Below are positions 9,506 through 20,324 of a stretch of DNA of 64,000 bases, piece by piece; position 1 is the first letter of the stretch; each line of letters begins with the position of its first letter. The position numbers and the translations under genes are program-made. A model generated the notes under the pieces. The model was not told the origin of the DNA and did no database searches. It saw only the letters and a program-made list of their open reading frames with translations. The stretch covers positions 9,176,001 through 9,240,000 of the forward strand of contig JAYKYS010000015.1 in assembly GCA_036924285.1 (NCBI GenBank), written 5' to 3'. This DNA is from Asterella californica. Its lineage: Eukaryota; Streptophyta; Marchantiopsida; Marchantiales; Aytoniaceae.

Positions 9506-11746
9506 ATGGCCAACCAAGGATCATCAAGTGGGGGTGCTGTTGCTGCTCAGCAACCTATTCAGTTTGATGCTGCTACGATGAAGATGTTCCAGGCTTTTTC
9601 TATGTTCATGCAGCAGCAGCAGAGCACAGAGAGGAAGGAGGTGTTAGCAACCAAGGCGTTGCAATCTGTGGTGCATCAGATGGACCAGTTCAAGGGGACA
9701 GATATTTCCAAGTATGTGCGATACTATGCTAGGGAGATGGAGGTGAACAAGGTACCTGAGAAGGAGATGGTGGAGAACTTTGAGCTTGCTGTTGTCCCTG
9801 AGATTCGGGGGCGTGTGAAGGAGCTCAAGCAACAGCAAGGACAGAGTTGGGAGAGTTTTATGCGAGCTTTGAAGGAGGAGTACTACACTGAAGATTCAGA
9901 GAGGGTGACCAAGAGAACGTTCTTGGAGTGGGTGGTTAAGCCTAACAAAGGTTTGTCTATAAATGAGTTGTTAAGGGAGTTTGATCGTCAGTATGCTCAG
10001 CTTTCTAGGACAGAGAAGCTTACACTAGAGGTGGAGAAGACCGAGCTTTTCCTACAAGCAGCGGACGTGACTATTCAGGAGAAGCTTGAGCTGTTGCTAG
10101 AAGACAAGAGTGAGGAGAGAGGATTGAAGACTGACTGGAAGGAGGTTGAAGAGGCTGTTTCTTTGCTGACCAAGAGACAGAGAAGAAGGGACAAGGTGGT
10201 TGTAAGTGAAGCAGCACCTCTGATAATTCCTGTCAAGCAGTTGCCTACTAAGCCTGCTTTGGTAATTGCTAGAGAGGAAGACTCACCGCTTGATGAGTTG
10301 ATTAAGGGTATGAAGGAGCTTAAGCTTAAGCTCACTAGGTTAGAAGAGAAGGAGCAGAATGTACAGCCTGCTATGCAGAGACCTCAGATGAGAGAAGGCT
10401 TTGTTCATCGTTGTATATGGTGTGATAGCCTAGACCATGTAAGAAGAGATTGTGGGGAGTTTTCAGATGCATTGAGGAAGGATCTAATCTTCTTCAAAGA
10501 TGGTAAGATCCATCTGAGAGAGACTGGGATGATGTTGGGAACCAACTTTGGCAAAGGTGGTATGAAGAGACTTGTGAATGAGATATCAGCATCACATGCT
10601 GTTTCTCTTGTGAATGCTGCTACATGTGGAGTGAAAGTGGAGATGGAGAGAGAGAAAGGGACTACTGGGTTGTGGTCTGATGTAGTGCGGTCCGTAGCTA
10701 GAACAGAGCTAGACAAGGATGTGCTACGAAGGGTTGGCAACTCAATTCGAGAAGCTACAGGATGGAATGATCCTGTGGATACTATGTCAGTGCATGCTTA
10801 TGTTGCAAGAAGTCAGCATGAAGCTGTACTAGAAGAAAAGCGTAGGAGGGAGGATGCAGGTGAGGCTTCTACAGCCAAACGACCTGCTACAAGGAGTGAA
10901 AGGGCTAGACCAGAGGCAAGGCAGGAGACAACACCTACTCGAGAGGAGACTATGGAGGATCTACCATCTACAACACCAAAGGAGAAGGAGAGGAGCAAGG
11001 AGAAGGGTAAGATGCCTACATACAAACTTCAGTCTGACATTGAGATTGCTACAGACTTGAAGCAGGTGTTAGAGAATCGTATCTTGAATGGGAAAGTTGA
11101 GTTTACTTTGGGTGAGATTCTTGGGATTGCAAAGCGTGAGTTCCATGAGGTTATCATAGATATCATCAAGAGGAAACGTCAGATCTTGGGTGAAGCAGCT
11201 ACGCTTAACGCTCTAGGGACCAAACTGTCAGAAGATGAGGAAGATGAGATTTCTGGTTACTGCTCTCAAGTATCAGAGGGAAGATCAGATCAGCACGTGA
11301 GGTTTGAAGATGAGGTGGAAGCATCGCAGAAGAGCCATTATTCTCACAACCATTGGGCGAGAGCAACCACAGAGACCTTAGTGAAGCTGGGAGATCTAGA
11401 GGAACCTGTGGTGGCGTTGATTGATCATGGCTCAGAGATTAATCTGATGTCTAAGGAGCTGTACAAGCGTGGGAGGTGGCCCATAGACACCGATCATGGA
11501 TGGCTTATCCGTGCTGCCAACAACCAGAGGGGAGAACTCTATGGTGCTTGTCCCAACATCAAGGTAACTGTGGGTGACATCAGTGATGTTCAGAATTTCT
11601 TTGTGCAAGACATGTCAACCTATCCTATCATTCTAGGGCAGCCTTACATTACTGCTGTTAGAATGGAGACACGAGTTATGGATGATGGTTCAGCTTATGC
11701 TAGGATACGTAGTAGAGACGGCAAAAGAGCTGTTCAGTTTTTGACC
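9506..11746 (+). CDS. Family B ORF1, gag-protease (first part, cut by family D insertion)
   Basis: ATG at 9,506 (MANQGSSSGG) opens about 747 codons until the family D element at 11,747. The order is: low-complexity N-terminus; capsid-like helical region (residues about 40-230); CCHC knuckle CIWCDSLDHVRRDC near residue 300 (C-X2-C-X4-H-X4-C, nucleic acid binding); charged linker; and an aspartic protease domain with LIDHGSEINL near residue 640 and IILGQPYITAVRM near residue 700. The active-site triad is Asp-His-Gly rather than Asp-Thr/Ser-Gly, as in family A. With the insertion, translation would run into the D LTR and stop at 11,893. The true end is at 20,325-20,456. Confidence 0.88.
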
Positions 11747-12662
11747 TGTAAACCCTCCGCGGTCCTAACGATCAACTACCCCCCGATCTCTCAACCTCCA
11801 CGATCGTCATCCACGAATCTGCAACTGTCGGGCCTGTCTCTCACTCAGGGGTCACCTCTGATGGCTTTGATGGAAGCACACCATGAATCTTGAAGGGAAA
11901 AATGCTAAGTTCACTCTCATTCATACACCCACAAACTTATCAACTAAAATCTCCATAATCTCATCCACTAAAATCCTCCATTCTAACGACGTCTCTCAAG
12001 TTCTCACATGCTAAAAATATCCCACACTCTCTATATTACTCAAGTTGTCATTACGACGATGTGAAAACAAGGATGAGGAGCTCTTCTCTACTCCTCTATT
12101 TATACATTCTAGGTTTTTACTTTGGTACCCTCCGGTAACTCAGCCGTAACTACTTTTACCGGGTTTTACTAAGATATTACTTAAGGTAAAAGCATTGATC
12201 ACATGGGCTTTTTACCTTTTCACATGGGCTTATTCCTTCAAAGTCAACAACTTCTAGAAGGATTCTGGAATATTCTCAAGGAATCTCGAATTTCCACCCC
12301 CCCTCTACACTAGGACCCACTAAAAAGGAAACATGTGGAATCTCTTCTTGTTTTTAATGCCCACAAAGTCCACAACTTTAATCCAACCACTAATATCAAG
12401 TCAAAAAGGAGATAAGGGATACTTTCCACCCCCTTTCTACCTTTTAGACAAGATGACAAGATAGTAGTGCTCACTCTTTAGCAAATATCTGAATTCTGCC
12501 AAAAGTACAGCTAAGTTTAACCATAACTAACTTTTAGCTAGTCATGACTAACTTGATATCTCCTAAAAGTACTTTGGCAGCAAATAAACATTCTCAACAC
12601 TTAGTTAGAACTAAACACCTTACTAATAGATAAACTTCCTATGTGTAACATAGGTCGTTACA
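11747..12662 (-). repeat. 3' LTR of family D
   Basis: Same sequence as 19,405-20,320. On the minus strand it contains a TATA box, TATAAATAG (12,097-12,105 on the plus coordinate). Confidence 0.93.
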
Positions 12663-12675
12663 TTTTACCCCCGGA
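12663..12675 (-). other. Polypurine tract of family D
   Basis: On the minus strand CCGGGGGTAAAA lies directly against the 3' LTR, just after the gag-pol stop. It is the expected position for plus-strand DNA priming. Confidence 0.6.
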
Positions 12676-15600
12676 CTAAATTTTCGCTCCGTCCTCGGAG
12701 TGAAGAGAGAACTTCCGTCGATGAAACAACTTCAACTTGTCATGGTTGACCCGATCGAATCTCCTTCCTCCCAGCTCCTGAAGGTCATATGTGAAGTTGC
12801 TCCACACCTTATCTACAACAAAAGGACCAAAATATCTCGGAAGAAACTTCTTCCTAGCCCTCTTGAATCTGATAGCATCATACAACATAACCCAATCTCC
12901 GACTTGAAAAGGTTTTACCTCCCTCTTGCCCAACCGTTTGTCGTAACTCTTCTTTTGATACGCCTGAGCTCGTTCCATCCGGATCATTGCTACCGCTCGG
13001 GTCTCTTCCAACTCCATGAGTTGCTCCCTTCTTGATCTGACCATGTCTTCTCCTCTCGACCTCTTCAACTTTCGTTGAATAGTTTGAAAAGTATCCAATT
13101 CGAATTGGATCGGCAACTTGGACTCCACTCCATAAACCAATCGAAATGGGGAGTACCCAGTAGAAGTCTTTGTTGTCGTTCGATACTCCCATAAGATAGC
13201 ATGTAGCCTCTTATCCCAAGTATGTTTCGCAGTCTCAACACCAGCATCTTTGGCGAGCATCATACAAAGTGTAAGATTGGTCTTCTCCGCAAGACCATTA
13301 GCATTTGGTTTGTATGAGGTCGTTACTCGTGGCTTGATAGAAAAGTGTTGTAGCATAGCAGTAGTCATGCTCCCTACAAACTCTCCTCCTCTATCTGAGA
13401 CCAACTCTAACGGACATCCAAATCTTGTGATGATCCTCTCCCATAAGAATCTACCGACTTCTGTTTCATTGGTCTCTCTCAAAGGTCTAGCCTCTACCCA
13501 CTTGGTACAATAGTCAGTGGCGACTACAATGTATCTATTGCCTCGAGGTGTCTTATTAAGAGGACCTACAAAATCAATACCCCACTTCTCAAATGGTCCT
13601 AACACGGGAATTGATCTTAACGGAGGTGTTCTAGTAGACTTCAGAGCAAATGCTTGACATACGTCGCAAGTTTTGCAATAGTCTAAACACTCTTGGAAAA
13701 TCCCTCTCCAGTGGTAACCCGCATCCAAAATCTTGAAGGCTGTTATCTTACCAGCAAAGTGATCTCCGCAAACAGTTCCGTCGTGAAACTCGTGCATTAG
13801 CTTGAATGCCTCCTTCTGACCAACTGCTCTCCTTAGTAACCCATCTGCTCCTTGATGAAACAGAATTCCCTCTACCATGGTGTAAGGTTTGCATCTCTTG
13901 ATCAACGCGTTACGTTCTCGGGTATGCATACCTTCTGGAAAAGAGCCATCTACAAGGAAACTCCAGATTTCCTTGTACTCGTCCGGTATCTCCTCGATGC
14001 TTGTGATGGTCATCAGATGCTCGTCTGGAAATGAATCATCAAACGGTTCTTCTCCCTCATCATCATAAGCCCTTGACAAAAGATCAGCATTCGCATGCTT
14101 CTTCCCTGGTCTATCTTCGATCACATAATCGTATTCTGTTAGAAGGATCTTCCAACGAGCAATACGACCTTCGGCATTAGGCTTATTAAAGATATACTTT
14201 AAAGCCTTGTGATCTGTGACTATGGAAAATTTCCCTCCTAGCAAGTAGTGTCGAAATTTCTTCAATCCAAAGATCACCGCTAATCCTTCTCGTTCAGTCA
14301 CGGAGTAATTCTTCTCCGCTGGAACCATCTGCCTACTAGCATAAGCTATAGGATGATCATGCCCATCTCCATCTAGCTGACTTAATGTACATCCGATTGC
14401 TACATTGGAGGCATCCGTATACAGAATAAATGCTTTACTCCACTCAGGTTTAGCAAGTATAGGAGCTGTCACTAATGCCTTTTTCAGCTCCTCAAATGCT
14501 TCCTTTGCCTTCTGATCATGCACTATCAAGTCAAAATCAACTCCCTTCTTCATGTACATAGTCAAAGCTATTGCTTTGTTTGAGAAGGAAAAGACAAACC
14601 TACGATAATATCCAACCATGCCAAGAAACTGCCTCAACTTTGTCAAGTTGATCGGAAATGGAAGATCCACAATCTTCTTCACCTTCTCAGGATCTACCGC
14701 AATCCCATTCTTGGAAATGATGTGCCCTAACAGCAGACCTTCTTCGCAGCCAAAGATGCACTTCTCTGGATTTAGAGAAGCGTTGGCTTGCTCCAACCGC
14801 TGCAAAACTTTGATCACATGATCAAAGTGGTCCTCCTTTCGTCCGTACACACAGAAATCGTCAATGAAATCCCGAACAAACTTCCCTATGAATGGTTCAA
14901 ACACCTTGTTCATGAACCTCTGAAACGTGGCCGGAGCATTACACAGTCCGAATGGCATCACTCGAAATGCAAATGTTCCCCAAGGAGTAGTGAAAGTAGT
15001 CAACTGCTGGTACTCCTGTGCTATCTTGATCTGGTTGTATCCACTATAACCATCACCAAAGCTGTACCACTCATGACCGGCAACTTCCTCCAAAATCTCA
15101 TCTATAAATGGTAGAGGATAATAGTCCTTCTTGGTAACTGCATTCAGCTTCTTATAGTCTATGCACACTCGCAGCTTACCATTCTTCTTCTTGACAATCA
15201 CAATGGGTGAAACCCATTCTGAGTTCTCCACCTCATAGATGAAACTCGCCTCCTTCAACTTGTCTATCTCCTCCTTGACCATCATTGCCGTTGTAGGATT
15301 GACCCTTCTCTGCTTCTGTCGAACTGGTCTTGCGTTCTCCTCCAATTCGATTCGATGAGTCTCGAGGGTCACCTCCTTCAAATCCTTGTAGCTGAAAGCA
15401 AACACATGGATATATTTTCGAAATATATCTAGGAATCTACTTTTCTCTTCTTGAGTGACATTGATACCAAACTTCAGGGTAGAGAGTCTTCTCACAATCT
15501 CTGCCTCACTCAACTCTTCTTTGTCAGGATCTTTCTCCACTGCTGGTCGAGGCAACAAGTCAATAGCACTAAGCTGATGTACTGATTCGTCTCGACCAAA

Positions 15601-17562
15601 TCCTTCATCCTCAGACGAGGATTCTTGGTCGTAAGAATCCCCAGTATCTACTTCTGAGACACTCTGATCATCCTCCGTATCAGATTCCCAGTAGTCACTA
15701 GTGGGTCTATCAGAGTCAGAAGTCACAACTCCAACACCCGAGAGAGGAACTATCACTCTATGATCTCTAGGCCCAATTCGTAAGTATCCCTTGTGCCACC
15801 TATCCGTGGTGCGCACAGCTCTCAACCAAGGCCTACCTAGGAGCAAATCATAACTAGAGTCCTTTAACACTTGAAAGGACATCAATGTTTGAACTCCCAT
15901 CACAGACACGACCACCTTCTCTAACACACCAAGAGGTCTTACCCGTTGCTTGTTAGCCATCCCCACGACAATGCTAGCCGGGCGAGTTGGTTCCATTCTC
16001 AACTTCTTCATCAACCTCTCCGATATGGCGTTTACAGCCGACCCTCCATCCACCAATACGTCAGAGACGTAGTGACCATTCAATCGGACTTCAATCTTTG
16101 AAGCCCTAGTGCATACCTCTGAAGCATGCACATCCACCACACCAACTCCCACTGACTTTGATGTCTTGCTCTTGGGTTTCTTCTTCTTGCTTCTCTTAGA
16201 ACTCAGTCCTCCTCTGAGTTCCCTTCGTAAGCTGGGATTAAGTGCGATCAGTTGTCCAACAGTGATGTTGGCTTTCTGAGCACCCACATCTTCAACCACA
16301 TCATATCCCGCTTGGGAAGATGAAATGGTGAAATCCGCCATCCCCAGCTTCCTTCTTGGCTCCCTTGGTGTACTCGAAACATTACTCGAACGAGTACTTC
16401 TACTTGCTGACTCCTCCATGAAAACCGGTTCATCAGAAAATCGAGTTCTTTTTCTTTCTTGAGCTAAAAGCTCCACCGGTGCATGAGAAGAGTTTGAACT
16501 CTCTCCTTTCTCGTAGATGGGATCTCGCACGACATCGATAGTAGCCACCCCTTTGTCTCGTCCTTGTGATGGATTTCCTCCACCCACATTCATTCTGACA
16601 GCTTCGGCACCTCTTGCTCCGTTGTTAGGACAATTTCGCTGGAAATGAGAACCTCCACACGTCCAACAAGTGATTCCTCCAAAGTTACCTTGGTTGCCTC
16701 CAAAGTTACCTTGATTTCCTCGGTTGGGATTGTTGTCGTAACCTCTTTGACCTCCTCCTCCACCTTTGTTCCTCCATTCTCGTAACTGCACCACATTTAT
16801 CTTGAGATCCGCAAGAGTGTCAGTGATGCTCTTCAGCTCGGCATGAAAATCAGAGGTGGCAGTAGACATCGTTGTTGGGACAAACGGTCTTGGCACCACC
16901 GTTGGAGTAGGAGCTGACGTTGAAGCAATCACCAATTGTGATGGTGCAGGTGCGATCGTTGTGGCTACACCAGGAGTCGGAGTTGACACCAGAGCAGCAT
17001 GATGAGGTTGGATGATATCTCCTTCATCCAAACTCTCTTCCATATTTGTCGCTATCTTGATGGCCTCCGCTTTGGTTGCTGGCTTCTCGTACCTCACTTG
17101 GGTTCGAATTGAAGGTCTCAACCCTCCCACCAAGTTCTTGGTCAGCACTGCTCCAATCCCCGCCATCGTTAGTTCCACATTGTCTCCACTCTTCCGTAGG
17201 ACCGTCCGAAACCGTTGCTCCAACTTATCCACCCTTTCGGCATATTGCCGAACTTTCTCGTCGTCACGTTGCTTCAAATGAGTAAGCTCCACCATGAGCT
17301 TCTCATAACTCTCTTCTGGAAGAAATTCTTCGATGAGTGCATTACTCAACGTCTCCCATGTGTCCTCAACTGCACCAGGTGTCTGGCTCTTCACTCGGTC
17401 TTCATACCACGTAAGAGCAAAATCTTCTAAAAACTCTGGCAGTAACAACACCCATTCTTCCTTCCTTCTCACGTTGTTTCCGATGCAACCCCTTTTGAAG
17501 TCTCGAACAAACGGTTCTACATCTTCATTGTCCTTCCCATGAAACACGGGTAGCTTTCCCAT
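12676..17562 (-). CDS. Family D gag-pol polyprotein
   Basis: A single 1,628-codon ORF runs from ATG at 17,562 (MGKLPVFHGKDNEDVEPF). Domains in order: retrotransposon gag (about 1-200); knuckle CWTCGGSHFQRNC near 297-310, which is C-X2-C-X3-H-X4-C and so one residue shorter than usual; protease with VDGGSAVNAIS near 505 (DGG is common in plant elements); RT from about 760 with MPFGLCNAPATFQ and catalytic RDFIDDFCVYG near 899; RNase H with LYTDASNVAIG near 1,050; integrase zinc domain (HDGTVCGDH, CKTCDVCQ), then D, D, E (GIDFVGP, SDRGGEF, NGLAEKTN) near 1,330-1,450; and a C-terminal GPY/F-like region (FGPFVVDKVW). There is no chromodomain. The ORF has no break. Confidence 0.93.
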   Translation of the reverse strand: MGKLPVFHGKDNEDVEPFVRDFKRGCIGNNVRRKEEWVLLLPEFLEDFALTWYEDRVKSQTPGAVEDTWETLSNALIEEFLPEESYEKLMVELTHLKQRDDEKVRQYAERVDKLEQRFRTVLRKSGDNVELTMAGIGAVLTKNLVGGLRPSIRTQVRYEKPATKAEAIKIATNMEESLDEGDIIQPHHAALVSTPTPGVATTIAPAPSQLVIASTSAPTPTVVPRPFVPTTMSTATSDFHAELKSITDTLADLKINVVQLREWRNKGGGGGQRGYDNNPNRGNQGNFGGNQGNFGGITCWTCGGSHFQRNCPNNGARGAEAVRMNVGGGNPSQGRDKGVATIDVVRDPIYEKGESSNSSHAPVELLAQERKRTRFSDEPVFMEESASRSTRSSNVSSTPREPRRKLGMADFTISSSQAGYDVVEDVGAQKANITVGQLIALNPSLRRELRGGLSSKRSKKKKPKSKTSKSVGVGVVDVHASEVCTRASKIEVRLNGHYVSDVLVDGGSAVNAISERLMKKLRMEPTRPASIVVGMANKQRVRPLGVLEKVVVSVMGVQTLMSFQVLKDSSYDLLLGRPWLRAVRTTDRWHKGYLRIGPRDHRVIVPLSGVGVVTSDSDRPTSDYWESDTEDDQSVSEVDTGDSYDQESSSEDEGFGRDESVHQLSAIDLLPRPAVEKDPDKEELSEAEIVRRLSTLKFGINVTQEEKSRFLDIFRKYIHVFAFSYKDLKEVTLETHRIELEENARPVRQKQRRVNPTTAMMVKEEIDKLKEASFIYEVENSEWVSPIVIVKKKNGKLRVCIDYKKLNAVTKKDYYPLPFIDEILEEVAGHEWYSFGDGYSGYNQIKIAQEYQQLTTFTTPWGTFAFRVMPFGLCNAPATFQRFMNKVFEPFIGKFVRDFIDDFCVYGRKEDHFDHVIKVLQRLEQANASLNPEKCIFGCEEGLLLGHIISKNGIAVDPEKVKKIVDLPFPINLTKLRQFLGMVGYYRRFVFSFSNKAIALTMYMKKGVDFDLIVHDQKAKEAFEELKKALVTAPILAKPEWSKAFILYTDASNVAIGCTLSQLDGDGHDHPIAYASRQMVPAEKNYSVTEREGLAVIFGLKKFRHYLLGGKFSIVTDHKALKYIFNKPNAEGRIARWKILLTEYDYVIEDRPGKKHANADLLSRAYDDEGEEPFDDSFPDEHLMTITSIEEIPDEYKEIWSFLVDGSFPEGMHTRERNALIKRCKPYTMVEGILFHQGADGLLRRAVGQKEAFKLMHEFHDGTVCGDHFAGKITAFKILDAGYHWRGIFQECLDYCKTCDVCQAFALKSTRTPPLRSIPVLGPFEKWGIDFVGPLNKTPRGNRYIVVATDYCTKWVEARPLRETNETEVGRFLWERIITRFGCPLELVSDRGGEFVGSMTTAMLQHFSIKPRVTTSYKPNANGLAEKTNLTLCMMLAKDAGVETAKHTWDKRLHAILWEYRTTTKTSTGYSPFRLVYGVESKLPIQFELDTFQTIQRKLKRSRGEDMVRSRREQLMELEETRAVAMIRMERAQAYQKKSYDKRLGKREVKPFQVGDWVMLYDAIRFKRARKKFLPRYFGPFVVDKVWSNFTYDLQELGGRRFDRVNHDKLKLFHRRKFSLHSEDGAKI

Positions 17563-17774
17563 CTTGTAACTACTCTTTCTACTCTTCTAATCGTCGTGCA
17601 ATAACTACTCGCTAAAAGAGTACGAACATCCCAATTCCATTCGCGAATAATCTACCATAGGTAAAATGAAAGGAAATGGTTGTAACAACACCTCTTGTGC
17701 CATCTCTTCCCCCAAGGTAATCATGAGTCTGAGTCGCATCACCGCCTTCTCCACCATCCGAATGACGATCTCCA

Positions 17775-18251
17775 TCACAACTCAGCCGAGTCCTCCTTTG
17801 AAGTCGACAACTTCTCCGTCTCAGCTCTTTGAGTCTCGTCCAACTTCTCGACTACGGACGTAAGTAGGGCGGCCACATCGACGCACTTGTGTCCTCTTGA
17901 TAGATCACCCACTCCACAACTTGGACAAGGATCTTCGCCTAGAAGATGAATTGGCGCTGGTGACGATGGACCCACTCGAAGACTCAAATCAGTAAACTCC
18001 CGCTTCCCTTTAGCTCTCTCGGTTCTGATTCTAGTTGGACAATTCACTACTTTGTGTCCCAACCCTCTACAGAAATAACACCACAAGTCGGTTTCTACTC
18101 TTCTCCTCGGCGATTCTACTTGAGGTTTAGTACTAGGGTTTTCAAACTCGACGATAATCTCTCTCGAACTTTCTCCGACACTTACTATGACATCTAAACC
18201 TTGAGGAAGGTTTCTAAGTCTAACTTTCCAATCTTTTGAATTTCCACTCAT
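17775..18251 (-). CDS. Family D leader ORF b, CCHC zinc-knuckle protein
   Basis: ATG at 18,251 (MSGNSKDWKVRLRNLPQG) gives about 158 codons between the leader ORF a and gag-pol. It contains CYFCRGLGHKVVNC (C-X2-C-X4-H-X4-C), a canonical nucleic-acid-binding knuckle, then a second Cys/His cluster CPSCGVGDLSRGHKC, and ends in a charged helix-prone tail. The knuckle suggests RNA or DNA binding. It is separate from the knuckle inside gag. It could be an accessory protein or a remnant of a captured gag segment. A slightly longer frame exists upstream with a non-ATG start. Confidence 0.6.
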   Translation of the reverse strand: MSGNSKDWKVRLRNLPQGLDVIVSVGESSREIIVEFENPSTKPQVESPRRRVETDLWCYFCRGLGHKVVNCPTRIRTERAKGKREFTDLSLRVGPSSPAPIHLLGEDPCPSCGVGDLSRGHKCVDVAALLTSVVEKLDETQRAETEKLSTSKEDSAEL

Positions 18252-18389
18252 GTTGCACCTTCTCAACCATTAAGTGGACAAAATATCATAGAGGAAAATA
18301 ATTCTACATTACTTTCTTAACTCTTCCGAGCTTTATATTAGAAATCGTGCATTATACATGCGATACACGAAATAAAATCTAATCTAATA

Positions 18390-18707
18390 TTAACTATCAA
18401 AGATATGATCCTCCTCACCCTCGTTTGTACTCATCACAACAGACATCTTGAACTCACTCTTGTAAGGATCCAACTCTATTTCACCAGGAGCATTCGTGGC
18501 CTCCATAGTGAATGATGCTTTAAACTCGACTTTCTTCAAATCTGTGCCAATTGTCGCGGAAGCTTCTTCGTATAGAGTAAAGAGGGCACCCCAAGTGCTA
18601 TAGATGCGTGTTCGTAACTCATCTATACTTAACTTGGGCTTCTCCGTCTCTGTTCGAACTCCTAAACGTCTCTTCTTCCACCTCGTCATTCGAACTGGAT
18701 TCCCCAT
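18390..18707 (-). CDS. Family D leader ORF a, unknown 105-residue protein
   Basis: ATG at 18,707 (MGNPVRMTRWKKRRLG) opens 105 codons, the first ORF after the 5' LTR and primer site. It starts with a basic stretch, followed by an acidic, beta-prone region (KVEFKASFTMEATNAPGEI) and an acidic end. I do not recognise it. Its intactness is expected by age alone because the element is young, so coding status is uncertain. Confidence 0.4.
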   Translation of the reverse strand: MGNPVRMTRWKKRRLGVRTETEKPKLSIDELRTRIYSTWGALFTLYEEASATIGTDLKKVEFKASFTMEATNAPGEIELDPYKSEFKMSVVMSTNEGEEDHIFDS

Positions 18708-19386
18708 GACGTATCTTCAAGACCTCCTTGTATGCCGAAACGTATCTCTCTTAGTTGGTAAGAGATCTCTCCAAGATTTTTGTGGTCTCCAGTAGCTCAA
18801 CCTCCAAGCTACTAAATCATGAAGTTTCAACAGAAACTTCTCTAATCAGAAGAGATGGTGATGACTGTACAAATTTTCAGAGAACTGAAATTTGTATATT
18901 TTCACTTCCCTCATGGTTGTCAACCCCCTCCACTTTGAAAAATCCTTTCTCCCTCTTCAGACCTCATCTTCTCATGATTTCTTTTGTCCTGGATAGCTTA
19001 TCAGCCACTCTAAAACACTGGAAAGTTTCTCAGGAAAATAAAATTCACAGAAAAGTTGACAGCGACTGTACAAATTTTCCAGAGAGCAGAATTTCTAAAC
19101 TCACAAATTTCTCTCCTCTAATAACTTTTCTCTCCTCCTTCTCTACAACTCTTGTTGCACCTCCTTTCAACTCTCCTCAAACCCTTTCTAAGTGAACAAG
19201 ATGTAAAGAATGACTTCGAACGCGTCATATATCACTACGGGATACACGAAAGGTTCTAACGTTGCTAACATCGCGTTAGCTCTCTCTCCTCCCAACGTTC
19301 TCTCCATGTGCTCTCTCATAATCTCCTTTTGTCGAATATAGAACTGAACTCTAAACATCGTTCAACGATCCCTTCAAGTGAGGTCC

Positions 19387-19404
19387 CGGCAACGGAACCA
19401 AAAA
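19387..19404 (-). other. Primer binding site of family D, tRNA-Glu type
   Basis: On the minus strand, TGGTTCCGTTGCCGGGA follows the 5' LTR after a short T stretch. Its complement ends CAACGGAACCA, which is the 3' acceptor strand of plant tRNA-Glu (5' end UCCGUUG). This assignment relies on remembered tRNA-Glu acceptor sequence. Confidence 0.7.
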
Positions 19405-20320
19405 TGTAAACCCTCCGCGGTCCTAACGATCAACTACCCCCCGATCTCTCAACCTCCACGATCGTCATCCACGAATCTGCAACTGTCGGGCCTGTCTCTC
19501 ACTCAGGGGTCACCTCTGATGGCTTTGATGGAAGCACACCATGAATCTTGAAGGGAAAAATGCTAAGTTCACTCTCATTCATACACCCACAAACTTATCA
19601 ACTAAAATCTCCATAATCTCATCCACTAAAATCCTCCATTCTAACGACGTCTCTCAAGTTCTCACATGCTAAAAATATCCCACACTCTCTATATTACTCA
19701 AGTTGTCATTACGACGATGTGAAAACAAGGATGAGGAGCTCTTCTCTACTCCTCTATTTATACATTCTAGGTTTTTACTTTGGTACCCTCCGGTAACTCA
19801 GCCGTAACTACTTTTACCGGGTTTTACTAAGATATTACTTAAGGTAAAAGCATTGATCACATGGGCTTTTTACCTTTTCACATGGGCTTATTCCTTCAAA
19901 GTCAACAACTTCTAGAAGGATTCTGGAATATTCTCAAGGAATCTCGAATTTCCACCCCCCCTCTACACTAGGACCCACTAAAAAGGAAACATGTGGAATC
20001 TCTTCTTGTTTTTAATGCCCACAAAGTCCACAACTTTAATCCAACCACTAATATCAAGTCAAAAAGGAGATAAGGGATACTTTCCACCCCCTTTCTACCT
20101 TTTAGACAAGATGACAAGATAGTAGTGCTCACTCTTTAGCAAATATCTGAATTCTGCCAAAAGTACAGCTAAGTTTAACCATAACTAACTTTTAGCTAGT
20201 CATGACTAACTTGATATCTCCTAAAAGTACTTTGGCAGCAAATAAACATTCTCAACACTTAGTTAGAACTAAACACCTTACTAATAGATAAACTTCCTAT
20301 GTGTAACATAGGTCGTTACA
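19405..20320 (-). repeat. 5' LTR of family D
   Basis: Promoter LTR for the minus-strand element. On the minus strand TATAAATAG (plus coordinates about 19,755-19,763) is a good TATA box, followed by a GA-rich stretch. It appears identical to the 3' LTR, so insertion is recent. Confidence 0.93.
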
Positions 20321-20324
20321 GACC

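Larger units (their letters stand above)
11747..20320 (-). mobile_element. Ty3/gypsy retrotransposon family D, young, complete
   Basis: Two 916-bp LTRs (11,747-12,662 and 19,405-20,320) read as identical by eye, start TGTAA and end TTACA. The element is 8,574 bp, flanked by the 4-bp duplication GACC (11,743-11,746 and 20,321-20,324), and lies in antisense to its host ORF1. It has a tRNA-Glu-type primer site, two small leader ORFs, one uninterrupted gag-pol ORF of 1,628 codons, and a G-rich polypurine tract. With every part intact it may be capable of movement. Confidence 0.94.

Noticed and set aside
9644..11060. Minus-strand and other-frame ORFs over family B ORF1
   Set aside because: Shadows of the gag-protease frame without conserved motifs.
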